Shown: positions 1 through 5,485 of the stretch, piece by piece
How positions within the stretch are numbered: position 1 is the stretch's first letter
How the letters are laid out: the number at the start of each line of letters is the position of its first letter
Source of the DNA: an uncultured Roseburia sp.
GTDB taxonomy: Bacteria > Bacillota > Clostridia > Lachnospirales > Lachnospiraceae
Length of the DNA: 5,951 bases
Reading direction: 5' to 3'
Assembly (NCBI GenBank): GCA_934307185.1
Contig: CAKRCJ010000150.1
Location: forward strand, 1 to 5,951
Notes under the pieces: generated by a model
Told to the model about the DNA's origin: nothing
What the model saw: the letters and a program-made list of their open reading frames with translations, nothing else
Databases searched by the model: none
Position numbers and translations under genes: made by a program

Positions 1-449
1 GCGTTACACTTTGCAGCTTTTCCGCACCAGCAGACGGTTTTTATTTCCTCGATGACATCTGCCCATGCCATAAGCCAGATGCTTCCCTCAAACGGCTCAT
101 TGCGGAAATCTGCTCGGAGTCCGTAGCAGATAACAGGCACACCGAGGTCGTCCACATAATGAATAAACTGTTCAATCTGCGCCTTTGTGCAAAACTGCGC
201 TTCATCGACAATGATACAGTCGTACTCTTTTATTTTTTCATCAGAAAGCTCTACTAACTCTTCCGTCCAGATACATTCGTTCTGTAAGCCAATCCGGGAA
301 CTGATTATTTTTTCGCCGTCTCTCATATCAATCTGTGGCTTTGCAAGTAATGCTTTTTTCCCACGCTCCCTGTAATTGTATTCTACCATTAATGCATTCG
401 CTGTCTTAGAGCTTCCCATCGCCCCATAGCGGAAAAATAATTTTGCCAT
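1..449 (-). CDS. tdk: Thymidine kinase (N-terminal 149 residues, gene cut by window edge)
   Basis: Phosphorylates thymidine to dTMP with ATP in the cytoplasmic pyrimidine salvage pathway. My translation of the minus strand starts MAKLFFRYGAMGSSKTANAL and follows the E. coli-type Tdk pattern along its visible length. The P-loop is GAMGSSKT at residues 9-16. The Walker B/catalytic stretch is VDEAQF at 81-86, with E83 as the expected catalytic base. CYGLRADF lies at 108-115, and the first zinc pair is CWC at 140-142. The lasso region, the second zinc pair and the stop codon lie outside the window. The ATG at 449-447 is preceded by GGAG about nine bases upstream. The gene begins 23 bases after the stop of the Na/Pi cotransporter with no promoter or terminator visible between, so co-transcription is likely. 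The last P-loop glycine of the usual GxMxxGK[ST] is a serine here. The identification is secure; only the 3' end is unseen. Confidence 0.95.
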   Translation of the reverse strand, partial: MAKLFFRYGAMGSSKTANALMVEYNYRERGKKALLAKPQIDMRDGEKIISSRIGLQNECIWTEELVELSDEKIKEYDCIIVDEAQFCTKAQIEQFIHYVDDLGVPVICYGLRADFRNEPFEGSIWLMAWADVIEEIKTVCWCGKAAKCN

Positions 450-472
450 TTTACTGTCTCCGGATTTTTCTC

Positions 473-2269
473 TTATTTTTGATTTTTTACTTTTTTCTTA
501 CGGAAGCCATTGATGTCATAGGTTTTCTCATATTCATCAAAATAACTCATATACGTGTCATTCTTTAATTCCCTGACACTCTTTAAATACTCATGCGTAT
601 CAAAGTCCGCTGCTTCTAACTCAATCATCGCAACTGCAATATTTGAGCAGTGCGCCGCAATTCGTTCTAAATTAGTAAGCAGGTCATTAAATGCAAAGCC
701 CTGCTTCATTTCGCATTTTCCGGTACGGAGTCTTGCGATATGTCTTAATTTTAACTCATCACACAAAATACCAATGAGTTCACGAAGCGGCTCTACTTTT
801 CCTGCTGTCTCCAAATCATCGTTGCAGAACGCATCGACTGCAAGGCTTACACAATCTTTTACCGCATCCTCTAATACATCAATCTCATACTGCGCTTCAT
901 CGGAAAATGAAATTTTCTTTTCACTTAACTCTTCGGCAACCTCGGAAATATTAACCGCATGGTCGCCAAGACGTTCAAAGTCGCTGACCGTATGTAGGAA
1001 TTTGGATACCTGTTTTGCCTGCCCTGCATTCATCTCATGCGTGGACATCTGCATCAGATACGTTCCAAGCTTATCTTCATATTTATCAATGAGTGCTTCT
1101 TTTTCCTGTACTTTGTTGAACTTTTCCTGTGAAAAGCCGTCAAAAAGGCTTAACGCACGTAAAATGTTCTTTCTTGCTTTTTTTGCCATACCATTCATTG
1201 CCATATGGCTCTGTGTGATGGCAAGATCCGGATAGGCAAGAAAACGTTCCTCTAAAAGGTCGAAATCTGCCTGATCTTCCTCGTCCTCCGGGGAATCCTT
1301 GATTACAATATATACCAACTTCTCAATCCATTTGATAAATGGAAGCAGCACTAAAATGGTTGCTGCACGGAATACCGTATTTAACGCTGCAATCAACACC
1401 GGACTCATAATTGTATCCATAAAAGGAAAATGTACAAATGCATTTACAGAATAAAAAACGATGGACCAGAACAACATTCCGAATAAATCGTTGAATAAAT
1501 AAATTAAAGCTGTTCTCTTTCCGTTTTTATTTGTTCCGATGGAAGAAAGCAAAACCGGACAGGCTGCTCCGACACCAATACCCATTGTAATTGGAAGTGC
1601 AGCCGCAAAGGTGATGGTTCCACTCATGGATAATGCCTGTAAAATACCGACCGATGCAGAGGCACTCTGCAGCACTGCGGTAAATAAAATACCTGCCAGA
1701 ATACCTGCTGCCGGATTTTTAAACATTGTTAAAACACTGACAAAATGTTCATTATCCTTAAGCGGTGCCACCGCACCACTCATTGTCTGCATTCCTACCA
1801 TTAAAATGGAAAAGCCAAGCATAATATCACCAACATTTTTAAAGCCGTTCTTTTTCACGAACATTTTAAAAATAATACCGATGATTGCAACAATCGCGGA
1901 AATAGTTGCTGTGGATAAAAGCTGTGCTATTCCACTGGAGCCGTCAATATAAGACAGACACAAAATCCAGCCCGTCACACTCGTTCCGATATTGGCGCCC
2001 ATAATAATACCGATTGCCTGCGCTACCTTCATCATACCAGAATTTACGAAACCGACGACCATAACGGTGGTTGCCGAGGATGACTGGATAATCGCAGTCA
2101 CCACTGTTCCAAGTAAAACACCTTTTATCGGGGTGCTGGTAAGCTTATACAGCACTAACTCCAACTTGTTTCCCGCCACTTTTTTCAGTCCGTCTCCCAT
2201 AAGGGACATTCCGAAAAGAAACAGTGCCACACCGCTAAGTAATGATAAAATAATTGTAAATGTTGTCAT
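473..2269 (-). CDS. Na+/phosphate cotransporter family protein with C-terminal PhoU-like domain
   Basis: Probable Na+-coupled inorganic phosphate transporter of the inner membrane (NptA/PNaS, YjbB-like), 598 residues. Residues 1-325 are hydrophobic and carry the family's inverted repeat. The first half has QSSSATT at 62-68 and GANIGTSVT at 91-99. The second half has QSASAS at 201-206 and the divergent GIGVGAACP at 230-238. An acidic linker (SPEDEEDQ, about 326-333) leads to a helical PhoU-like region at 345-565. It has FERLGDHAVNI at 431-441, matching the PhoU metal-binding motif, and a second copy (NLERIAAHCSNI, 533-544) in which the aspartate is replaced by alanine. The PhoU part usually links such transporters to phosphate sensing. 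The ATG at 2269 has AGGAG at 2275-2279, five bases upstream. The gene is first in a probable operon with tdk. Three 11-base-spaced TTTACA hexamers upstream suggest phosphate control. In B. subtilis and many other bacteria phosphate uptake is mainly by Pst/Pit; direction of transport (import or export) cannot be told from sequence. Confidence 0.93.
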   Translation of the reverse strand: MTTFTIILSLLSGVALFLFGMSLMGDGLKKVAGNKLELVLYKLTSTPIKGVLLGTVVTAIIQSSSATTVMVVGFVNSGMMKVAQAIGIIMGANIGTSVTGWILCLSYIDGSSGIAQLLSTATISAIVAIIGIIFKMFVKKNGFKNVGDIMLGFSILMVGMQTMSGAVAPLKDNEHFVSVLTMFKNPAAGILAGILFTAVLQSASASVGILQALSMSGTITFAAALPITMGIGVGAACPVLLSSIGTNKNGKRTALIYLFNDLFGMLFWSIVFYSVNAFVHFPFMDTIMSPVLIAALNTVFRAATILVLLPFIKWIEKLVYIVIKDSPEDEEDQADFDLLEERFLAYPDLAITQSHMAMNGMAKKARKNILRALSLFDGFSQEKFNKVQEKEALIDKYEDKLGTYLMQMSTHEMNAGQAKQVSKFLHTVSDFERLGDHAVNISEVAEELSEKKISFSDEAQYEIDVLEDAVKDCVSLAVDAFCNDDLETAGKVEPLRELIGILCDELKLRHIARLRTGKCEMKQGFAFNDLLTNLERIAAHCSNIAVAMIELEAADFDTHEYLKSVRELKNDTYMSYFDEYEKTYDINGFRKKKVKNQK

Positions 2270-2288
2270 CTGTACTCCTAACTACGCT

Positions 2289-2294
2289 ATTCTA
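2289..2294 (-). promoter_or_regulatory. Possible -10 box (TAGAAT) close to the Na/Pi transporter start
   Basis: The minus strand reads TAGAAT, five of six matches to TATAAT. The expected start of transcription would be near 2282, giving a leader of only about a dozen bases that still contains the AGGAG. No good -35 box is present (AGTTTT at the right spacing). The Pho-box-like array lies immediately upstream, at about -39 to -66. This layout is typical of activator-dependent promoters, but the match may be chance. Confidence 0.35.
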
Positions 2295-2320
2295 ACGTAT
2301 ATTTGCCTGCAAAAACTATG

Positions 2321-2348
2321 TTTACATACTTTTTACACATATTTTACA
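2321..2348. promoter_or_regulatory. Candidate PhoP box: three TTTACA repeats at 11-base period
   Basis: On the plus strand TTTACA occurs at 2321-2326, 2332-2337 and 2343-2348, so each copy starts exactly 11 bases after the last (6-base repeat, 5-base gap). B. subtilis PhoP is known to bind TT(A/T/C)ACA-like hexamers separated by about five bases. The array is upstream of a phosphate transporter with a PhoU domain, which supports the reading. The repeats read TGTAAA on the transcribed gene's coding strand, and only three are clear rather than the usual four. They lie downstream of the TATAAT at 2365-2370 but upstream of the TAGAAT at 2289-2294, so either repression or activation is possible. 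AT-rich context is the main caveat. Confidence 0.5.
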
Positions 2349-2364
2349 TAAAACCGACTTTTTT

Positions 2365-2394
2365 ATTATACTGTACTTTCCGGTAAAACCACAA
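2365..2394 (-). promoter_or_regulatory. Candidate sigma-A promoter for the Na/Pi transporter-tdk operon
   Basis: The minus strand has a perfect TATAAT (2370 down to 2365) with TTGTGG (2394 down to 2389) 18 bases upstream. The -35 matches the consensus only in its TTG. Transcription would start near 2358 and give a leader of about 90 bases containing the three TTTACA repeats. It could serve as a basal promoter that a phosphate regulator blocks, or work beside the TAGAAT nearer the gene. Confidence 0.5.
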
Positions 2395-2472
2395 TCATTT
2401 TATTTTAATTTCCGGTATTTTTTACATATCTGCCATGAAACTCCCCGGAATTTGTTTTTTTGTTATTATTTT

Positions 2473-2493
2473 TGACAACTGCCACAGTTGACA
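2473..2493. repeat. Near-perfect 9-base inverted repeat
   Basis: TGACAACTG (2473-2481) and CAGTTGACA (2485-2493) are inverted copies with one mismatch around a CCA loop. No T-run follows on the plus strand, and on the minus strand the hairpin is followed by A-rich sequence, so it is not a typical terminator. It lies just past the operon terminator at 2510-2549 and could be a 3' processing or protein-binding site. Function unknown. Confidence 0.5.
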
Positions 2494-2509
2494 TAATGAA
2501 TTAGGGTGT

Positions 2510-2549
2510 AAAAAGGTGTCTCACAATCCATTATGCCGTTTCCGACACC
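2510..2549 (-). terminator. Rho-independent terminator of the zinc-finger/RNase H/M14 operon
   Basis: Reading the minus strand just past the M14 stop codon, GGTGTC (2549-2544) pairs with GACACC (2520-2515), followed by TTTTT (2514-2510). The 23-base loop is unusually long; a small CG-GAAA-CG hairpin can form inside it. Placement four bases after the stop codon and the T-run support termination. The ACACC part of the 3' arm is repeated after the T-run (2509-2505), giving an alternative partner. Confidence 0.6.
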
Positions 2550-2553
2550 CCTC

Positions 2554-3447
2554 TTAAATCTGCGTCATTCCTCCTAGTAAAATTCCAAAATTATCACGAT
2601 AAATCTGCGAAAACTGTTCGATTGGAAGCGGATTTGTGCCGCGTCCGACCTCAATCGTATATCCCGGTCTGTCGTATTCCTGTATAAACCAGTCTTTGTA
2701 GCCTGCATAGCCGGAAGCCGTCGGTGTTTCCTCTACCGTATAACCGCTTACCCTGCCAAAATACTGTGCAATCTCATACGAATTAACAGGATTATAGTCT
2801 AAATATTTCCAGTAAATCGTCTCCCCCTGCGTGTGATATGCTAATATGAGCTGGAAATCATGCTCTCTTGTAAATTCATAGACTGCCACACTCTCCGGGG
2901 CCGTTAACGGTGCCCTTCCCACATAGTCTCTCGGTGCCGGTGACGTGTAACCCTGCGCAAATTTAGTTTCACGCGCCTGTTCCCAGCCTGCCGGAAACTG
3001 CAGGTTTAAATCAATGCCGTCAATATTTGCCTTCCAGCCGTCCGGGAACGGAATATCGGGGTAATTTGCCGCAATCCGCTCTGCCTGCTCCACATAAACC
3101 GGGCGGTCCAATACGCCGTTTACCAAATCCACCCCATCCGGATTTACCATAGGGACTAAAAAAAGCTGATATTCCTCATAAAGCCTCCTCGCCCTTGCCT
3201 CCCCAAGCACTCCGTTCTCCTCATAAGCCTTCGCATAATCTTCTGCAAATTTTAAAAGAACAGGTGTTGTGATCCATTCATTTGCATGAAAGGCTGCACT
3301 GTAAAACACCTGTTTTTTTCCTGTTCCTATGGAAAGATAATAAATCTTCCGCCCTAAGACACTCCTTCCGATTTCTCCAATCGAAAGAAATGGATAGCGC
3401 ATTTTTAAATTTTTTATAATCTGTTCGTTCTGCATCGAAGAAAACAT
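2554..3447 (-). CDS. M14 family zinc peptidase, gamma-D-Glu-meso-DAP peptidase-like
   Basis: Predicted metallocarboxypeptidase-fold enzyme that probably cleaves peptides of peptidoglycan (the D-Glu-meso-DAP bond) during wall recycling. With the start at 3447 it is 297 residues. Visible features are zinc ligands H54 and E57 in FHANEW, the third zinc ligand H205 in AYHTQGE, and the general base E266 in TIEVGRG. VNPDGVDLVNG (101-111) and IDLNLQFPAGW (145-155) are further family signatures; the LNxQFPAxW form is typical of the M14C/endopeptidase I group rather than digestive carboxypeptidases. I chose ATG 3447 because AAGGA lies seven bases upstream. The reading frame extends to an ATG at 3552, but that would overlap the conserved C-terminal motif of RNase H by 56 bases. 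There is no signal peptide and no LysM repeat, so it is probably cytoplasmic. It is the last gene of a three-gene operon, 49 bases after RNase H, and a terminator follows at once. The exact substrate is inferred. Confidence 0.9.
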   Translation of the reverse strand: MFSSMQNEQIIKNLKMRYPFLSIGEIGRSVLGRKIYYLSIGTGKKQVFYSAAFHANEWITTPVLLKFAEDYAKAYEENGVLGEARARRLYEEYQLFLVPMVNPDGVDLVNGVLDRPVYVEQAERIAANYPDIPFPDGWKANIDGIDLNLQFPAGWEQARETKFAQGYTSPAPRDYVGRAPLTAPESVAVYEFTREHDFQLILAYHTQGETIYWKYLDYNPVNSYEIAQYFGRVSGYTVEETPTASGYAGYKDWFIQEYDRPGYTIEVGRGTNPLPIEQFSQIYRDNFGILLGGMTQI

Positions 3448-3496
3448 GTTTGTTTCCTTTTTTCTTTTATTGTATGCAAAAACAAGGTTCTTTATT

Positions 3497-4117
3497 TCAA
3501 TTTCCGACAGCTTCTTTTGCAAGACGGTCGGCTTCTTCATTACCATCCACACCGGAATGGCCTTTAACCTTCACAAATTTAATCCTGATTTGATTTTTTA
3601 CCGACTGCATGTAATCGTAGTAAGCAATTGTTCCTTCTTTGTTGCGCTTCCAGGTGCCGGTTGCCCACATCTCAATTCCCATGTAATCATAATAGATAGT
3701 TACTTCCGGAAGCTTTAATTCAATTGCACGTTTTACGGCTGCCATGGCTCCTAAAATTTCACCGGAGACATTGCGCATCGCTGCCATTTCCACATCGCTG
3801 CCAGAACCCTGAAGCACTTCCCTTGCCCCATCATGGACAAGAAATCCTCCGTAACCATACACTTTTGTTGCGGCATTATAGGAACCATCGACAAAGGCAT
3901 AAATGGAAGGCGGCACATCCGGCACAGCATTTTCCACTTCTTTTGCCTGCAATTCCCCTAGTCCGCTCTCTCCCATAAAATCTTCTGCTTCTTCGAGTGT
4001 CTTAAAGCTTTTGTAAACAGGTCCCGAAAAACCGTCGACCATTTTTTTACACTCTGCCCAGCTATGGTAAATTCCCGGTACTTTACCTTTTTTTACTGCA
4101 TAATACTTTGATGCCAT
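3497..4117 (-). CDS. rnhA: Ribonuclease HI with N-terminal hybrid-binding domain
   Basis: Cuts the RNA strand of RNA-DNA hybrids, for example R-loops and primer remnants, in the cytoplasm. The 206-residue protein has two parts. Residues 3-48 (KYYAVKKGKVPGIYHSW onward, then KSFKTLEEAEDFM) form the caulimovirus viroplasmin/RNase H1 hybrid-binding domain. Residues 71-203 are the type 1 RNase H catalytic domain. The four metal-binding acids are visible: D77 (FVDGSYN), E120 (NVSGEILGAM), D144 (YYDYMGIEMWATG) and D197 (EEADRLA). H187 in GHSGVDGN is the flexible-loop histidine. The ATG at 4117 has AAAGGAGG at 4127-4134, a near-perfect ribosome site. The gene follows the zinc-finger gene by 19 bases, so the two are almost certainly co-transcribed. 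All catalytic residues are intact. Confidence 0.96.
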   Translation of the reverse strand: MASKYYAVKKGKVPGIYHSWAECKKMVDGFSGPVYKSFKTLEEAEDFMGESGLGELQAKEVENAVPDVPPSIYAFVDGSYNAATKVYGYGGFLVHDGAREVLQGSGSDVEMAAMRNVSGEILGAMAAVKRAIELKLPEVTIYYDYMGIEMWATGTWKRNKEGTIAYYDYMQSVKNQIRIKFVKVKGHSGVDGNEEADRLAKEAVGN

Positions 4118-4136
4118 AAGGATACGCCTCCTTTAT

Positions 4137-4487
4137 TTAAGAAAGTTCTAATTTGCAGCTTCCTCTCATCTGCAGCGGACATTCATATATATTTTCATCC
4201 CCAGCTCTGCCGATGTAAGATAACGGACATTTTCTACAATCTTCATTTGTAAAATCTGCAGGAACATCAAATTCAAGCTTTGCCTTTTTTACACCTTTTT
4301 TCTGGATTTCATGCTGTATATTAGCCCAGCTTAACTTCTGACCGCAGCCCTGACATTTTTCTGTGCCGACTGCAATTGCTCTCTTACATGTCGGACAGGC
4401 ATAATATTCTTTTCCAGACATGTCCTTTGTCTCAATTACTTCTGACGGAAACTGTTTAATAAGTTCCGCTCTTAAATCTTCCTGCAT
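4137..4487 (-). CDS. Small double zinc-finger protein of unknown function
   Basis: A 116-residue protein I cannot assign to a characterised family. It has two four-cysteine clusters. The first is C31-x2-C34 and C45-x2-C48 (YACPTCKRA, EKCQGCGQK), a classic zinc ribbon as in rubredoxin-like or DNA/RNA-binding modules. The second is C84, C87, C103 and C111 (EDCRKCPLS, YECPLQMRGSCKL), with wider spacing that could hold zinc or an iron-sulfur cluster. The stretch between them (SWANIQHEIQKKGVKKAKLEF) is basic and partly helical. There is no signal peptide or membrane segment, so it is cytoplasmic. The ATG at 4487 has AGGAG at 4496-4500. It is first in the operon with RNase H and the M14 peptidase, behind a TATAAT promoter and a hairpin leader. 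A nucleic-acid role beside RNase H is plausible but only inferred. Confidence 0.85.
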   Translation of the reverse strand: MQEDLRAELIKQFPSEVIETKDMSGKEYYACPTCKRAIAVGTEKCQGCGQKLSWANIQHEIQKKGVKKAKLEFDVPADFTNEDCRKCPLSYIGRAGDENIYECPLQMRGSCKLELS

Positions 4488-4540
4488 ACGCTTATCTCCT
4501 GTATCTATTTTATTCCTATACTTGTTTAATGCACAAATAT

Positions 4541-4575
4541 TGAGCTGTACCTCACTCTGCTTTGGACACAGCTCA
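4541..4575 (-). repeat. Hairpin at the 5' end of the zinc-finger operon transcript
   Basis: TGAGCTGT (4541-4548) and ACAGCTCA (4568-4575) are perfect 8-base inverted copies. Two more C-G pairs inside are possible after a small bulge, leaving a 12-base loop. With the -10 box at 4585-4590 the transcript should begin near 4578, so the hairpin would start within about three bases of its 5' end. No U-run follows, so it is not a terminator. A 5' stability element is a reasonable guess. Confidence 0.6.
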
Positions 4576-4584
4576 TTACTTTAT

Positions 4585-4612
4585 ATTATAGCAGATTTTC
4601 AGGAGATGCAAA
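4585..4612 (-). promoter_or_regulatory. Sigma-A promoter of the zinc-finger/RNase H/M14 operon
   Basis: The minus strand has a perfect TATAAT (4590-4585) with TTTGCA (4612-4607), four of six matches to TTGACA, 16 bases upstream. It lies about 100 bases before the first ATG of the operon and about 30 bases past the stop of the XRE gene. I see no terminator between the XRE gene and this promoter, so read-through from the XRE gene is also possible. Confidence 0.65.
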
Positions 4613-4641
4613 TGGGTAATTTAAAAATGTTATAAATAATG

Positions 4642-5379
4642 CTAATCTTCTTTTAACCGCTCCCGCAACACCAGAAGAATTGCTGAAACCACCCAGCTTA
4701 AAAACGGTCCTGTTACGATTTTATTGAAATTTTTTCCCCAGTATCCTGCATTTTCCAGGCATCCTAACCAGCTCACCAGATAAATATCAAAACAGATACC
4801 GCCTGCCAGTATAACTGCCCAGATAGCAAAGGTTGCCGCTTTTTTTGCATTTTCCAAATCCTTTGGATTATCACACTTTTTCACATTAAATTTAAAAACA
4901 TTCAGAAAATCCCCAAACCTGCCGGCAAGAAGAAGCATTATAACCGGAAGCACAAAATCTACATTTAATGCAATAAAATCAATAAAGTCCAGTATCCGCA
5001 GACTGTTTGCTGTTATCCGGTTTATAAACCAGTAAAAATAAAGTGCCAGTAAAATAACAGCCGCCGTACTTATCACAAACTGGCGTCTGCCTTTCTTTTT
5101 ACTGTCATTGTTTTCCTGTATCAGTGTCATAATATTTTCCTCCGCTTTTTTATTATAGTCCACAGAGGAAAGCCGTTCACCAGACAGTAACTCATTGACC
5201 GAAATTTCAAAAATTTCACACAGCTTAAGCATGACTGAATTATCCGGCATACTGTAACCACATTCCCATTTTGACACTGCTTTATCTGTCATGAATAATT
5301 TCTCCGCCAGATTTTTCTGCGTCATTCCTTTCTCTTTTCTGAGCTCTGCAATAAACCTTCCTATCTTCTTCTGGTCCAT
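4642..5379 (-). CDS. XRE-family DNA-binding protein with four-segment membrane domain
   Basis: Predicted membrane-anchored transcription regulator, 245 residues from the ATG at 5379. Residues 6-62 are a Cro/CI helix-turn-helix: IGRFIAELRKEKGMTQ opens it, KLFMTDKAVSKWECG (28-41) is the recognition-helix region and MPDNSVMLKLCEIF follows. A charged linker (about 70-100, ending SKKKGRRQ) leads to hydrophobic segments at about 101-120, 136-153, 182-203 and 225-239. No enzyme motif is visible in the membrane part. I chose 5379 because GGAGG sits six to seven bases upstream and the domain begins there. An in-frame ATG at 5430 would add 17 residues unlike the family and read through the ribosome site and the palindrome. 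Such HTH-membrane proteins are common in Clostridia and Bacilli, but targets are mostly unknown. No terminator follows; the next promoter starts about 30 bases downstream. Confidence 0.9.
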   Translation of the reverse strand: MDQKKIGRFIAELRKEKGMTQKNLAEKLFMTDKAVSKWECGYSMPDNSVMLKLCEIFEISVNELLSGERLSSVDYNKKAEENIMTLIQENNDSKKKGRRQFVISTAAVILLALYFYWFINRITANSLRILDFIDFIALNVDFVLPVIMLLLAGRFGDFLNVFKFNVKKCDNPKDLENAKKAATFAIWAVILAGGICFDIYLVSWLGCLENAGYWGKNFNKIVTGPFLSWVVSAILLVLRERLKED

Positions 5380-5391
5380 AATTTTCCTCCG

Positions 5392-5449
5392 TATGTATTG
5401 ATTTGGCAGCCACCTATTCATACATAACATCGGAAGGGGAAAAAAGCAA
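5392..5449 (-). promoter_or_regulatory. Candidate promoter and operator of the XRE gene
   Basis: TATGTAT (5392-5398) and ATACATA (5420-5426) are perfect inverted copies. Between them, one base off the shared centre, is the palindrome TGGCAGCCA (5404-5412). On the minus strand TTGCTT (5449-5444), 17 bases, then TATGTA (5426-5421) could be a weak promoter whose -10 box is the outer arm. The array ends at the base next to the ribosome site. This is where an autoregulating HTH protein would bind, but the promoter is weak and the operator unproven. Confidence 0.35.
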
Positions 5450-5485
5450 TCTACTGTGTGGAGATATTGGTAGAATGTGATTTAT

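Noticed and set aside
555..1235. Long plus-strand open frame inside the transporter gene
   Set aside because: It is antisense to a well-conserved protein, rich in Ser and Cys, with no ribosome site or recognisable domain.
2472..2499. Plus-strand promoter from the two TTGACA boxes at 2472 and 2488
   Set aside because: No acceptable -10 box at proper spacing, and no plus-strand gene follows; the boxes are largely a by-product of the inverted repeat.
3448..3552. Upstream extension of the M14 peptidase to an ATG at 3552
   Set aside because: It would overlap the conserved end of RNase H by 56 bases, and the ATG at 3447 has a good ribosome site; the extra residues do not look like the family.
5380..5430. 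Upstream ATG at 5430 for the XRE gene
   Set aside because: The helix-turn-helix begins at 5379 right behind GGAGG; the extension would translate the palindrome and ribosome site.
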